Positions 1 through 9,367 are shown, counted from the first letter of the stretch. The stretch: DNA of 64,000 nt from Planobispora longispora (GCF_016863135.1 NZ_BOOH01000016.1:124001-188000), one strand, 5' to 3'. Numbers and translations are program-made. Notes: generated by a model from the letters alone, not told the origin.

Positions 1-2396
1 ACGATCCGGTCGCCTCCGGCCGACAGCTCCAGCGCGGCCCGGAACGCGTCCTCCGCCTCGGCCAGCCGGTTCGCGCCGAACAGCAGCCGGCCCAGCAGGT
101 AGCGGCAACGCAGCTCGGCGGAGATCGATCCGACCCGCCGGGCGGCGGCCAGCGTCTCCTGGATGCGCTGGTCGAACTCGCGGACGTGGCTGCCGGACTC
201 CAGCAGCGGCTCCATGGCCAGCAGCAGGTCGGCCGCGGGCAGCAACGACGCGGCGTCGGCGGCGCCGGCGGTCTGGGAGATGGAGGCGAACAGCGCGTCG
301 GCCTCGACCGCGAGCCAGGTCATGGCCTCGTCGGCGGAGGAGAACACGTGCCCGGAGCCGGTCACGGCGAACTGCTCGGCGACCACGCTGCCCTCGTAGG
401 CGAGCCGGTGCGCCGACTGGGCCGAGGCCAGGTAGAAGTCGAGCAGCCGGCGCAGCGCCGGAGGGCCCGCCTCGGGCTCGGGGCCGCGCTCGGCGGCCCG
501 GCGGGCGAAGAGCCGGAGCAGGTCGTGGAAGCGGTAGCGGGCCGCGGCGGGGGCCTCCAGCAGGCTGGCGTCCACCAGTGACTCCAGGAGGTCCTCGGTC
601 CGGGTCGGGTCCAGGTCCAGTACGGCCGCCGCGGCCGAGACCGAGATGTCCGGCCCGCCGGGCAGGGACAGCAGCCGGAACGCCCGGGCCTGGGCCTTCT
701 CCAGCTGGCCGTACCCCAGGGCGAAGGTCGCCTCCACCGCGAGGTTGCCCACCCGCATCTCGTCCAGCCGGCGGCGCTCGTCGGCCAGCCGGGCGACCAG
801 CGAGGCGACCGTCCAGGTGGGCCGGGCCGCCAGGCGGGCCGCCACGATCCGCACGGCCAGCGGCAGGAATCCGCAGGCGGCGACCACGTCCATGGCGGCG
901 GCCCGCTCGGCCGCCACCCGCTCGGCGCCGGCGACCGAGCCGAACAGGGACAGCGCCTCCTCCGGCTCCATCACGTCCAGGTCGAACAGCCGGGCCGAGG
1001 CCAGGTCGGCCAGCTTGTGACGGCTGGTCACGATCGCCGCGCATCCGGTCGAGCCGGGCAGCAGGGGCGTGACCTGCACGGCGTCGCGGGCGTTGTCGAG
1101 CAGCACGAGCATGCGCCGCTCGGCCAGGAGCGAGCGGAACAACGCCGAGCGCTCGGCCAGGCCGTCCGGGATGACGTCGGGGGGCAGGCCCAGCCCGCGC
1201 AGGAACGCCGCCAGCGCCGACTCGGGGGCGGTCGGCTCCTCGCCGTAGCCGCGCAGGTCGGCGTAGAGCTGCCCGTCGGGGAAGAGGTCCTGCATGGCGT
1301 GGGCGACGTGCACCGCCAGGGCCGTCTTGCCGACGCCCCCGATGCCGGAGATGGCGGCCACCGGCACGCCCTCGGCGCCGCCCTGGGGGGCGCCCTGGAC
1401 CGACAGCAGGGTGCGCAGCCGGGTGATGATCTGGGAGCGGCCGGTGAAGTCGCTGACCGCGGCCGGGAGCTGCGCCGGGCGGGGCAGCTCGGGCACCTCG
1501 GGCGGAGCGGTGATCGCCTCCGCGGCGATCCCGGAGGTTCTCGCGGACTCCTTCCGGGCCTGTCCCGCGGAGGGTTCGGCGGGGGACGGGAGCCGTACCG
1601 GCTCGGCGAGGGCGAGGCCGGGGTCGGCGGCGAGGATGCGCCGGTGCAGGGCGGCCAGTTCGGGGCCGGGGTCGATGCCCAGCTCGTCGGCGAGCACCCG
1701 GCGGGTCTCGCTGAAGACCGCCAGCGCGTCCGCCTGCCGGCCGCACCGGTAGTAGGCCAGCATGAGCTGGGCGCGCAGCCGCTCGCGGAGCGGGTGCTCG
1801 GCGGTCAGCGCGATGAGGTCGGAGACGACGTCGGCGTGCCGGCCCAGCTCGAGGTCCAGGTCCATGAGGTTTTCCAGCACGCTCGTCCGGCGCTCGGCCA
1901 GGCGGTCGCGCTGGTGCTCCACATAGGGTCCCACGGCCCCGGCCAGGGGCTCGCCGGTGCACAGCGCCAGTCCCGCGCGCAGGCTCTCGGCGGCCGAGGC
2001 GAGGTCGCCGGCGCGCCGGGCCGCCTCGGCCTCCTGGACGTGCCGGGTGAAGAGGGTCAGGTCGAGGGTCGCGTCGGTCAGGACCAGCGCGTAGCCCTTG
2101 CCCACGGAGGTGAGCATCTCCGGCCGGGTCCGGGGGGAGCGGCCGGGTTCGAGGACGGTGCGCAGCCGGGAGACGTAGGTGCGCAGCGCGCCCAGCGCCC
2201 GGGGAGGCGCCTCCTCCCCCCATACGGCGTCGATCATCTCGGTCGGGGTCACCGCCCGGCCCTCGCGCAGGAGCAACATCGCCAGAATGGAACGTTGCAG
2301 CGGGGTGCCCAGATCCAGCTCGGCACCGTCACGCCAGGCCTGGACAGGGCCGAGTACGGCGAAGCGCAATCCGGCTTCGCTGCCCTGAACAGCCAT
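1..2396 (-). CDS. AfsR/SARP-family regulator with NB-ARC ATPase, 3' end beyond window
   Basis: About 798 residues are visible from an ATG at 2396; a GGAG lies 8 bases upstream of it. The order is that of AfsR-type regulators. An OmpR-like winged helix comes first (FAVLGPVQAWRDG; ALRTYVSRLRTVL), then a bacterial transcriptional activator domain (about 90-240; RLRAQLMLAYYRCGRQADAL). An NB-ARC P-loop (GIGGVGKTALA, about 350) and a Walker B (RMLVLLDNA) follow, then the start of a TPR-like C-terminal region that continues past base 1. Such proteins activate secondary-metabolite promoters, with the ATPase and TPR parts gating DNA binding. The visible part shows no target. The gene is transcribed towards the left edge, so what it controls probably lies outside the window. 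Confidence 0.9.
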   Translation of the reverse strand, partial: MAVQGSEAGLRFAVLGPVQAWRDGAELDLGTPLQRSILAMLLLREGRAVTPTEMIDAVWGEEAPPRALGALRTYVSRLRTVLEPGRSPRTRPEMLTSVGKGYALVLTDATLDLTLFTRHVQEAEAARRAGDLASAAESLRAGLALCTGEPLAGAVGPYVEHQRDRLAERRTSVLENLMDLDLELGRHADVVSDLIALTAEHPLRERLRAQLMLAYYRCGRQADALAVFSETRRVLADELGIDPGPELAALHRRILAADPGLALAEPVRLPSPAEPSAGQARKESARTSGIAAEAITAPPEVPELPRPAQLPAAVSDFTGRSQIITRLRTLLSVQGAPQGGAEGVPVAAISGIGGVGKTALAVHVAHAMQDLFPDGQLYADLRGYGEEPTAPESALAAFLRGLGLPPDVIPDGLAERSALFRSLLAERRMLVLLDNARDAVQVTPLLPGSTGCAAIVTSRHKLADLASARLFDLDVMEPEEALSLFGSVAGAERVAAERAAAMDVVAACGFLPLAVRIVAARLAARPTWTVASLVARLADERRRLDEMRVGNLAVEATFALGYGQLEKAQARAFRLLSLPGGPDISVSAAAAVLDLDPTRTEDLLESLVDASLLEAPAAARYRFHDLLRLFARRAAERGPEPEAGPPALRRLLDFYLASAQSAHRLAYEGSVVAEQFAVTGSGHVFSSADEAMTWLAVEADALFASISQTAGAADAASLLPAADLLLAMEPLLESGSHVREFDQRIQETLAAARRVGSISAELRCRYLLGRLLFGANRLAEAEDAFRAALELSAGGDRI

Positions 2397-2705
2397 TTCG
2401 AAATCTCCGCACTCGGGGAATATTTATGACGGAATGATAGATCCTTCATTGCCCGCCCCATAGGAGCCCGGGGATGTGTGAGCGTCCGCCGACCGAGGCG
2501 TTGATCGGGTGGCAATCGGTCGTCAAGCCCTGTCCGAGATGCTGTGACTTGCCGGGCATGGCCCCATACGGGGGCGGTCATGCTCGGTCTCCAGGCCCTC
2601 GCGAGGCGGCGAGTGCTCATCCGATAGATGAACAAAGGCCCACCCGGAATGCACCGGGTGGGCCTTATGCTCCGTTGGGTCATCGAAGTGACGGGGGACG
2701 ACGCT
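2397..2705. other. intergenic region upstream of the AfsR-like gene
   Basis: The part next to 2396 is AT-richer and carries candidate -10 elements on the minus strand (TATCAT, reverse complement of bases near 2440), so it is probably the promoter of the AfsR-like gene. The distal part holds the terminator at 2635-2666. Short open frames on both strands look like spurious GC-frame products. I see no further gene. Confidence 0.6.
2635..2666 (-). terminator. intrinsic terminator of the GNAT gene
   Basis: A perfect 13-base inverted repeat (aaggcccacccgg at 2635-2647, complement at 2654-2666) with a 6-base loop. Read on the minus strand it is followed by TTTGTT, and it lies about 40 bases past the stop of the minus-strand acetyltransferase. 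Confidence 0.85.
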
Positions 2706-3350
2706 CTACGCGGCCTCGACCAGACCGAGCCGCGCGTGCAGGCGTTCTCGCACGAGCGGCCATTCGGAACTCAGGATCGAATAGAACGCGGTATCTCGGA
2801 CCGTGTCGTCGGCGCCTCGGCTCTCCGCCCGCCGCACACCGTCCAAGTGCGCGCCGAGGGCCTCGATGGCGGCCCGGGATCGTACGTTCCGTACGTCTGC
2901 TTTCAGGGTGATGCGGTGGACCTGCCACGTCTCGAAGGCGAGGGAGAGCATGAGGCACTTGCTCTCCCGGTTGACACCCGTGCCCTGGGCCGATGCGGCC
3001 AGCCAGGTGTAACCGATGTCCGCCACGGACGGGACCTCGCCCACCGCGCCACGCGCACCCGGAGGCCAGGGCATGGGGCCCTGCCAGTACTCCAGGTTCA
3101 TGAGACGGGTGGCACCGACGACGCGGTCGGTGTGCAGCCACCGGATGGCGAAGGGCAACGCGCGGCCCTCCGCCTGCTCAGCCAGAGCGGCCTCCACGTA
3201 GGAGACCATCTCCTCCCGGCCATGGGGAACGCGGGTGAAGGTGTACGTCGTACGGTCTTCACCCGCCGCGGCGACGAGGTCGTCGACGGCCGCGAGGCTG
3301 AGCGGTTCCAGGCGCACGGAGCGCCCGGACAGGGTGACAAAAGCGGGCAT
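2706..3350 (-). CDS. GNAT-family N-acetyltransferase (RimJ/RimL type)
   Basis: A 214-residue protein that fits the RimJ/RimL branch of acetyl-CoA-dependent N-acetyltransferases. It opens with a typical strand (VTLSGRSVRLEPLS) and carries the GNAT core: DIGYTWLAASAQGTG (motif A, about 122-136), SLAFETWQVHRITLKADVRN and SRAAIEALGAHLDG. The enzyme should acylate a small molecule or a protein N-terminus; the substrate cannot be read from sequence. In-frame ATGs at 3377 and 3389 would add 9 or 13 residues outside the conserved fold, so I chose 3350, though no ribosome site decides it. It stands alone with its own terminator. Confidence 0.85.
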   Translation of the reverse strand: MPAFVTLSGRSVRLEPLSLAAVDDLVAAAGEDRTTYTFTRVPHGREEMVSYVEAALAEQAEGRALPFAIRWLHTDRVVGATRLMNLEYWQGPMPWPPGARGAVGEVPSVADIGYTWLAASAQGTGVNRESKCLMLSLAFETWQVHRITLKADVRNVRSRAAIEALGAHLDGVRRAESRGADDTVRDTAFYSILSSEWPLVRERLHARLGLVEAA

Positions 3351-3532
3351 GAGCACATGATGAGGGCTGCTTGGCATGTCTAATGCCAAATAGCACGAGA
3401 CATCTCAGTGAGCATCCGGCAAAGAGGTCGCCCGTCCCGTCCAGGAGAAGAGAAAGCGCAGGTCAGCCAGGGCTTTACCACCCCGCTCCGGCGGGGCGTC
3501 CGGGTGCCGTTACCCAACTGATGCGGAGTGGA

Positions 3533-4819
3533 TCACCCGGCCGCGGGGAGCGCCGACAGGTCCGTGCGGCGGGAGGCGCGGACGGCGGGCCGTACCGAGG
3601 TCAGAGCGTCGAGAGCCTCGTCGAGATGGTCGAGGGAGGCGGCGATCCAGGGGAGGCCGAGGGGGTCGCGGGCCTCCAGTGCGGCCAGCCGCCGCTCGGC
3701 CGTCTCGCCGTACAGGAGGCTGGTGGCCACCCGCACCCGGAGCGCGGCGGGGTCGTCGCCGAAGGCGTCTCCCGGGAGCACGCCGACGCCGTGCCGGTCG
3801 AGCAGGAAGGCGGTCAGCCCGGCGGAGGTCGCGAAGTCCCCGGGCACTCCGGTGAAGTCCGGATAGAGGTAGAAGCCGCCCTGGGGGGCGTCCACCGTGA
3901 CGCCCGCCCTGACGAGCCGGGCGTGCACCGCGCGCGCGACCGCGCCGTGCAGCCGCCTGCTCAGGCCGATCCGCTCGGTGAGCTCGGGCGGCTCGGTGTA
4001 GGCGTAGGCCGCCGCCTCCTGCACCGGCGCCGCCGGGCTGGACCAGATCTCGCTGGCCACCGCGAGCAGCCGGGTCCGGAGGTCGGCCGAGGGCACCCGG
4101 GCCACGCCGATCCGCCAGCCGCCCAGGGCCAGGCTCTTGCTGAGCCCGCTGGTGACGACGGTGCGCTCGGGCGCCACGTCGGCGGGGCTGAGGAAGTCCG
4201 TCTCCGGCCGGTGGACGAGATCCCGGTAGATCTCGTCCGAGATGATCGTCAGATCGAGCGCGCGGGCGACCTGTGCGATCTCCTTGATCGTGTCCATGGC
4301 CGCGAGCCGGCCGCTCGGGTTGTCCGGCAGCGTGACCACCAGCGAGCGGACCTCGCGTCCCCGGGAGCGGGCGTGCAGGACGGCGGGGACGACCAGCTCG
4401 GGATCCGGCACCCCTCCCTCGCCGGGGGGCGCGGGGATCAGCAGCGGACGCGTCCCGGCCAGCTCGGTCTGGGCGGCGTAGCTGACCCAGCTCGGCATCG
4501 GGAGCACGACGTCGCCTCCGATCGCCATCAGCAGGCCGTAGAGCAGGGGCTTGCTCCCGGGGCCGCAGATCACCGTGTCGGGATCGGTGGGCAGGCCCCG
4601 GCGCCCCCAGTAACCGGCGGCCGCCTCACGCAGCGCCGCCGCCCCGGCGACCGGTCCGTATCCGTTCCGCCCGGCCGCGTCGGCCAGCTTCTCCACCAGG
4701 GACGGGTGCACGGGGAGCCCGGCTTCGCCGAAGGCGAGGTTGAGCACCCGCTCACCCGCGCGTTGTCGCCGGGCGATCTCTTCATTGGCCGCCAAAGTGG
4801 CCGAGAGTGTGACGTTCAT
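3533..4819 (-). CDS. class I/II PLP-dependent aminotransferase
   Basis: A 428-residue fold-type I aminotransferase. The PLP lysine sits in SGLSKSLALGGWRIG (Lys about 228), the substrate arginine in the same motif (GWRIG), Asn-Pro at about 167 (TLPDNPSG) and the Asp/Tyr pair in ISDEIYRDL. The ATG at 4819 was chosen because GAAGGAG lies 8 bases upstream; a TTG at 4825 is the alternative. The family transfers amino groups between amino acids and 2-oxo acids. The acceptor is unknown, but the family resemblance is to aspartate/aromatic or valine-pyruvate type enzymes. A LysR gene is transcribed divergently from 4915, the usual arrangement for a LysR protein controlling its neighbour. Confidence 0.9.
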   Translation of the reverse strand: MNVTLSATLAANEEIARRQRAGERVLNLAFGEAGLPVHPSLVEKLADAAGRNGYGPVAGAAALREAAAGYWGRRGLPTDPDTVICGPGSKPLLYGLLMAIGGDVVLPMPSWVSYAAQTELAGTRPLLIPAPPGEGGVPDPELVVPAVLHARSRGREVRSLVVTLPDNPSGRLAAMDTIKEIAQVARALDLTIISDEIYRDLVHRPETDFLSPADVAPERTVVTSGLSKSLALGGWRIGVARVPSADLRTRLLAVASEIWSSPAAPVQEAAAYAYTEPPELTERIGLSRRLHGAVARAVHARLVRAGVTVDAPQGGFYLYPDFTGVPGDFATSAGLTAFLLDRHGVGVLPGDAFGDDPAALRVRVATSLLYGETAERRLAALEARDPLGLPWIAASLDHLDEALDALTSVRPAVRASRRTDLSALPAAG

Positions 4820-4914
4820 GGACAATTCTCCTTCTTTTAGGAACGTTCCCAGATTCGGGGATATAAGGCATCAGGACAAGCTTCGGTTCGTGTGGGTAGG
4901 CGTAAGGAATTCCG
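4820..4914. promoter_or_regulatory. divergent promoter region, aminotransferase/LysR
   Basis: A 95-base gap between divergent starts, AT-richer than its surroundings. LysR regulators usually bind such gaps and act on both genes. I could not pick out a clean T-N11-A operator with confidence. Confidence 0.5.
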
Positions 4915-5865
4915 ATGCTCGATCTGCGTCGTCTTGCCTTGATCTGCGAGTTCGCCCGGAAGGGGAGCATCGCCGCGACCGCGGCCTCGATGGGGTACAG
5001 CCCCTCGGCGGTCTCCCAGCAGCTGGCGGCGCTGGAGCGCGAGGCGAACGCCGTGCTGATCGACAGGACCGCGCGCAGCGCCGAGCTGACCGACGCCGGG
5101 CGCCGCCTCGTCGCCCACGCCGAGCGCATCCTGGCCATGGTGGAGGCCGCCGAATCCGATCTGTCGGCACAGGCGGCCACCCCTTCCGGCCGGGTCGCCG
5201 TAACCGCCTTCCCCACGGCGGCCGTGGCATTCGCGCCGGCACTGGCCGGATCGCTGCGCCGGCACGCCTCGCTGACCCTGCGGATGTCGCAGAGCCGGGC
5301 GGGGCGCGGACTCCGCGAGGTCCAGGCGGGTGAGGCGGACATCGCGCTGGTGGACGACTGGTACGGCCGGATGCACGACTCGGAGACCACGAGGGTCTTC
5401 CCGCTCCTGCGCGACCCCCTGGTGCTCGTGGTGCCGCGCAGGCACCGGCTGGCCGACCCCGGGGAGCCGGTCGACCTGATGGAGCTGCGCGACGAGCCGT
5501 GGATGGCCACGCCGGACGGGGAGCCGTCCCGCCTGGCGGTCGATCGCATGCTCGCCGAGGTCGGCGGCGCGCCGCCGGTGCCGTGGGAGTTCGAGGGCCT
5601 GAGCACCATCCTCAGCCTCGTCGCCAAGGGCGTGGGCATCGCCGCCGTCCCGGCGCTGGCCCTGGCCGCGGGGGTGCGCGGCATCGCCGTACGCGAGATC
5701 CCCGGCCCCCCGGCCGGCCGCGACGTCCACGCCGTCGCCCGCGCCGCCAGCGTCCAGCGTCCCGCCGTCGCCGTCACCCTGCGGGCGATCCACGTCGCCG
5801 CCCGCTACCTCGCCGCCGACCTCACAGCGCTCGAATCGGCGATCCCGGGATCGGCGGCCCCGTAA
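4915..5865 (+). CDS. LysR-family transcriptional regulator
   Basis: A 316-residue LysR-type regulator. The N-terminal winged helix (1-60) contains the canonical recognition region (SIAATAASMGYSPSAVSQQL, then ALEREANAVLIDR) and a linker helix. The periplasmic-binding-like effector domain follows (about 90-300; motifs GRVAVTAFPTAAV, GEADIALVDDW, PLVLVVPRRHRLA, LVAKGVGIAAVPALA). It probably senses a small metabolite and regulates the divergent aminotransferase. The stop is only 9 bases before rnhB, so read-through into rnhB is possible. Confidence 0.9.
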   Translation: MLDLRRLALICEFARKGSIAATAASMGYSPSAVSQQLAALEREANAVLIDRTARSAELTDAGRRLVAHAERILAMVEAAESDLSAQAATPSGRVAVTAFPTAAVAFAPALAGSLRRHASLTLRMSQSRAGRGLREVQAGEADIALVDDWYGRMHDSETTRVFPLLRDPLVLVVPRRHRLADPGEPVDLMELRDEPWMATPDGEPSRLAVDRMLAEVGGAPPVPWEFEGLSTILSLVAKGVGIAAVPALALAAGVRGIAVREIPGPPAGRDVHAVARAASVQRPAVAVTLRAIHVAARYLAADLTALESAIPGSAAP

Positions 5866-5874
5866 ACTCGCCCC

Positions 5875-6552
5875 ATGCCTCCCTCCTACGCGCTCGAACG
5901 CCTGCTGTCCGCCGGCGGATCGACGCTGGTCGCCGGGGTCGACGAGGTCGGGCGGGGCGCCTGGGCCGGGCCGGTGGCGGTCTGCGCCGTGGTCACCGAC
6001 CTGTCGGAGCCGCCCGCCGGGCTCACCGACTCCAAGCTGCTCACCCCGTCGCGCCGCGAGGCCCTGGTCCCCGAGATCACCGAGTGGGCGGCCGGGATCG
6101 GATACGGCGAGGCGTCCCACGAGGAGATCGACGAACTGGGCATGACCGAGGCGCTGCGCCGGGCCGCCGGCCGCGCGCTCGCCGAGCTGCCGGTCCGGCC
6201 CGGCGCGGTGATCCTGGACGGCAAGCACGACTACCTCGGCGCCCCCTGGCCGGTCCGCTGCGAGATCAAGGGCGACCAGACGTGCGTCTCCGTCGCCGCC
6301 GCCTCGGTGATCGCCAAGGTCCGCCGCGACGCCTACATGGCCTCCCTCGCCTCCCTCGGCTTCGAGGAGTACGGCTTCGCGAGCAACGCCGGCTATCCCT
6401 CCCCGGTCCACCGGCGGGCCCTGGACGAGCACGGCCCGACCGAGCACCACCGCCTGTCGTGGTCCTATCTCGACAAGCTGCCCCGCTGGAGCCATCTGAA
6501 GAAACACCGGGACGTCACGGCCGGGGCCGGTCAGCTCGGGCTCTTCGGGTAG
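5875..6552 (+). CDS. rnhB: ribonuclease HII
   Basis: A 225-residue RNase HII, which cuts RNA in RNA/DNA hybrids and removes single ribonucleotides from DNA. The N-terminal catalytic Asp-Glu pair is in [15 protein letters not shown] (Asp23, Glu24), the third acidic residue in ILDGKHDYL and the fourth in [18 protein letters not shown]. The C-terminus ([17 protein letters not shown]) carries the usual substrate-contact segment. Length is normal. It is probably co-transcribed with the following flavin oxidoreductase (13-base gap). Confidence 0.96.
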   Translation: MPPSYALERLLSAGGSTLVAGVDEVGRGAWAGPVAVCAVVTDLSEPPAGLTDSKLLTPSRREALVPEITEWAAGIGYGEASHEEIDELGMTEALRRAAGRALAELPVRPGAVILDGKHDYLGAPWPVRCEIKGDQTCVSVAAASVIAKVRRDAYMASLASLGFEEYGFASNAGYPSPVHRRALDEHGPTEHHRLSWSYLDKLPRWSHLKKHRDVTAGAGQLGLFG

Positions 6553-6565
6553 CGGGCGGCGCCCG

Positions 6566-7612
6566 GTGCGCGTCGGCGTCTTCCTGGTCGCGGCGGGGTT
6601 CCCCGGCCGGTCTCCGGGCGAGGTGCTGCGGGACACGGTGGAGGCGGTGGCCGCCGCCGAGGAGGCCGGGTTCGACGACGCGTGGATCGCCGAACATCAC
6701 TTCATGTCGTACGGCGTGTGCCCGTCGGCGGTGACGCTGGCGGGGGTGGCGCTGGGCCGTACGAGCCGGATCCGGGTGGGCACGGCGGTGAGCGTGCTGT
6801 CCACCCGGCACCCCGTGGACCTGGCCGAGCAGGCGGCGATCCTGGACGCCGCCTCGGGCGGCCGGTTCACGCTCGGCGTGGGCCGGGGCGGGCCGTGGGT
6901 GGACCTGGAGGTGTTCGGGACCGGGCTGGACCGGTTCGAGCGAGGCTTCGCCGAGTCCCTCGACCTGCTCTGCGCCGCCCTGGACCGCGACGACGGCGGC
7001 ACGGTCGCGGCGGACGGGGAGTTCTTCCGGTTCCGCGAGGTGCCGGTGGTCCCGGCGGCCAGGATGCGGCCGGTGGTGGCGTGCACCTCGGCGGGGACGG
7101 TGGCGCTGGCGGCCGAGCGCGGACTGCCGATGCTGCTGGGCATGCACGTGGGGGACGAGGAGAAGGCCGCGATGATCCGGGCGTACGGGGACCGGGCGCG
7201 GGCGGGCATGGACGCTCCGGCCGGGGCCTCCCCGTCACGGTGGGAGGGTCACGCCGGGCATGTCGCCGCGGCGGTCGGCTACGTGGCCGACTCGACGGCG
7301 CAGGCCGTACGGGAGCTGAAGGCGAGCATGCCGCGCTGGCTGGAGCCGGGATTGGCGGGATACGTGCCGGTGGACGGGCGGCCTCGGCCACAACGCGATA
7401 TTTCTGGATATGTCGACTTCCTCTGTGCGACCCACCCGGTCGGCTCGGCGGACCACTGCGTCGCCTCCATCGAGCGGACCGCGGCGGCGACGGGCCTGAA
7501 GCACCTGATCCTGATGGTCGAAGGCGCAGGCGAGCACGCCCGCACCCTGGAGAACATCACCCGCCTCGGCACGGAAGTCCTCCCCCGGCTCCGCGAACCG
7601 GAGCAGCCCTAG
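6566..7612 (+). CDS. LLM-class (luciferase-like) flavin-dependent oxidoreductase
   Basis: A 348-residue TIM-barrel protein of the bacterial luciferase-like superfamily, using FMNH2 or F420. Recognisable segments are AAEEAGFDDAWIAEHHF, the RIRVGTAVSVLSTRHPV strand, LAEQAAILDAASGGRFTLG with the phosphate-binding GRG, and the C-terminal CVASIERTAAATGLKHLIL. The GTG at 6566 starts the conserved RVGVFLVAAGF strand. Substrate and cofactor choice are not determinable. It closes a short plus-strand run after rnhB. Confidence 0.88.
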   Translation: MRVGVFLVAAGFPGRSPGEVLRDTVEAVAAAEEAGFDDAWIAEHHFMSYGVCPSAVTLAGVALGRTSRIRVGTAVSVLSTRHPVDLAEQAAILDAASGGRFTLGVGRGGPWVDLEVFGTGLDRFERGFAESLDLLCAALDRDDGGTVAADGEFFRFREVPVVPAARMRPVVACTSAGTVALAAERGLPMLLGMHVGDEEKAAMIRAYGDRARAGMDAPAGASPSRWEGHAGHVAAAVGYVADSTAQAVRELKASMPRWLEPGLAGYVPVDGRPRPQRDISGYVDFLCATHPVGSADHCVASIERTAAATGLKHLILMVEGAGEHARTLENITRLGTEVLPRLREPEQP

Positions 7613-7698
7613 CCGTCTGACCCCGGAGTGATCAGCTCGATGGTCGGGTGCCGGTTCTCGCATGCCTTCAGAACTGGACCCGGTCACGTGAATGTGAA

Positions 7699-7725
7699 AG
7701 GGCGCGGGTGTCAGGCCCGCGCCCT
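7699..7725 (-). terminator. intrinsic terminator of the 7751-8137 gene
   Basis: A 10-base perfect stem (agggcgcggg at 7699-7708, cccgcgccct at 7716-7725) with a 7-base loop. On the minus strand it ends in TTTC, 25 bases past the stop of the SCO5389-like gene. It may also stop plus-strand transcripts. Confidence 0.75.
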
Positions 7726-7750
7726 GGTTGTGGTCAGGTGGTCCGGAAGG

Positions 7751-8137
7751 TCAGCAGTCGACGAGCTCGGGGGACTGGTTGAGGATCTGGGACCGGGCGG
7801 TGACGAACTCGGCGTGGGCCTTGGCGGCGGAGGGATCGAAGACCGCGACCCGGTGGCAGTTCTGGAAGGCCAGCTTCACGCCGAAGTGACGCTCCAGGGC
7901 GCCGCGCATGGAGTCGCTGGCCAGGCAGCGCAGGAGCTGGCCGCGGGCGGCCTCGTCCGGCGGGGGGACGGTGTTGTCGGCGAACTCGGCGCCGGTGCGC
8001 GCGCGCTCGTCGACCAGACCGCTGATCACCGACCACGCGTAGGGGAGCGAGTCGCGGACGCAGGCGACGAACGCCGCGTCGTCCACCTCACCGGCCCTCG
8101 CCTGGTCGAGCAGATCGTTCGAAACGGTCAGCGACAT
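7751..8137 (-). CDS. small conserved actinobacterial protein (SCO5389-like)
   Basis: A 128-residue soluble protein starting at the ATG at 8137, which has a strong GAGAGGAG ribosome site 8 bases upstream. Conserved-looking blocks are FVACVRDSLPYAW, TVPPPDEAARGQLLRCLAS, MRGALERHFGVKLAFQNCH and RVAVFDPSA. From memory this matches the SCO5389 family of actinobacteria, whose function is unknown to me. No membrane segment or signal peptide is present. It lies 62 bases downstream of the CooC-like ATPase in the same direction, so the two are probably one operon. Confidence 0.75.
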   Translation of the reverse strand: MSLTVSNDLLDQARAGEVDDAAFVACVRDSLPYAWSVISGLVDERARTGAEFADNTVPPPDEAARGQLLRCLASDSMRGALERHFGVKLAFQNCHRVAVFDPSAAKAHAEFVTARSQILNQSPELVDC

Positions 8138-8199
8138 ACTGCGTTCTCCTCTCACAAGGGGATTGTTCAGACGCTAAATCGGGCCGGTGATCTCTCCAT

Positions 8200-9165
8200 C
8201 TAGCGGTGGAGCGACACTCGCGTGGGCCCGAAGACGAAGTCGGGGTCGACCTGGGCGGCCAGATCCTCGCCCACGGCCCGGTTCGCCCAGGCCGTCGCGT
8301 TGCGGAGGTGGAACTCGGCGGCCTGGCGGCCGAAGCGCGCCCAGTCCTTCTCCTGGGTGTCGAGGTGCTTCAGGAGCACCGCGAGGGCCTCGGAGTTGGC
8401 GGGTTCGAGGTCGTCCAGGGTGAACGGGCGGCCCTGCTCCATGGCCCGGACGGCGGGCGAGTGCTCCAGACAGACCAGCAGGTCGTCGCCGACGTGCTCG
8501 CGCAGGAAGGCGACGTCGCCGGGGCCGTGGACCTTGTTGCCGACGACTGCGATGGGCACGTCGTAGTCGGCGGCGTAGTCGCGGTACTGCCGGTAGACGC
8601 CGATGCCCTGCCGGGTCGGCTCGGCGACCAGGAAGGTCATGTCGAAACGGGTGAACAGGCCGGAGGCGAAGGAATCGGCCCCGGCTGTCATGTCCACCAC
8701 GGCGTACTCCCCGTGGCCGTCGACGAGATGGTTGAGGTAGAGCTCGACCGCCCCGACCTTCGAGTGGTAGCAGGCCACGCCGAGGTCGTCCTCGCTGAAC
8801 GGGCCGGTGACCATGAGCCGGGGGCCCTCGGGGGTGGTGACCGCGAAGCCGGAGTGGATCGGGTCGTCGCCCGGGTCGAGGCTCAGCAGGCGGGAACCGC
8901 CGCCGGGCGGGGTGGTCTTGACCATGGCGGCGGCCGAGGTGATCCGCGGGTTGTCGCCGCGCAGGTATTCCTTGATCTCCGTCAGGTGGGAGCCCAGCGG
9001 CCGGGGCAGTGCGGCGTCGTCCACTCCCAGGGCCATGCCGAGGTGCTGGTTGATGTCGGCGTCGACCGCGACGACCGGCGCGCCCTGGCTCGCCGCGTGC
9101 CTGGCGAACAGCGCCGACAGGGTCGTCTTACCGCTGCCGCCCTTTCCGACGAATGCCACCCGCAT
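8200..9165 (-). CDS. CooC/MinD-like P-loop ATPase (SIMIBI class)
   Basis: A 321-residue ATPase with the deviant Walker A of the MinD/Mrp/CooC group (GKGGSGKTTLS, about 7-17), switch I VDADINQHLG and switch II VVDMTAGADSFASGLF. A late base-binding motif, AVVGNKVHGPGD, follows. CooC proteins load nickel into enzymes and MinD-like proteins place complexes in the cell; I cannot assign either job. It has no membrane-targeting helix. It is probably co-expressed with the SCO5389-like gene just downstream. The start is an ATG at 9165 with only a weak ribosome site. Confidence 0.85.
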   Translation of the reverse strand: MRVAFVGKGGSGKTTLSALFARHAASQGAPVVAVDADINQHLGMALGVDDAALPRPLGSHLTEIKEYLRGDNPRITSAAAMVKTTPPGGGSRLLSLDPGDDPIHSGFAVTTPEGPRLMVTGPFSEDDLGVACYHSKVGAVELYLNHLVDGHGEYAVVDMTAGADSFASGLFTRFDMTFLVAEPTRQGIGVYRQYRDYAADYDVPIAVVGNKVHGPGDVAFLREHVGDDLLVCLEHSPAVRAMEQGRPFTLDDLEPANSEALAVLLKHLDTQEKDWARFGRQAAEFHLRNATAWANRAVGEDLAAQVDPDFVFGPTRVSLHR

Positions 9166-9367
9166 GTTGGAAATCCAATCTGATTATGAAAACCATTGCA
9201 GCCCCTCGCCGACATCATGCCACGCTCCGCGCGCGGCGGGGGCGGATACGGCGAGGACGGTCGCGTGTCGTGTTCGCACGCGGAATGTCAGAGTGTCTTG
9301 ACTCAGAATGTCGGAAAGGAAGATGGCCGCCAAGATGCCGGCCGTCCGGAGGGCATACCGGTTCGCA

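Noticed and set aside
1017-2429. 470-codon plus-strand frame opposite the AfsR-like gene
   Set aside because: Shadow of the minus-strand SARP, which has clear winged-helix, BTAD and NB-ARC motifs.
7613-7698. tRNA gene in the gap after the flavin oxidoreductase
   Set aside because: No cloverleaf can be drawn; the only structure is the terminator at 7699-7725.
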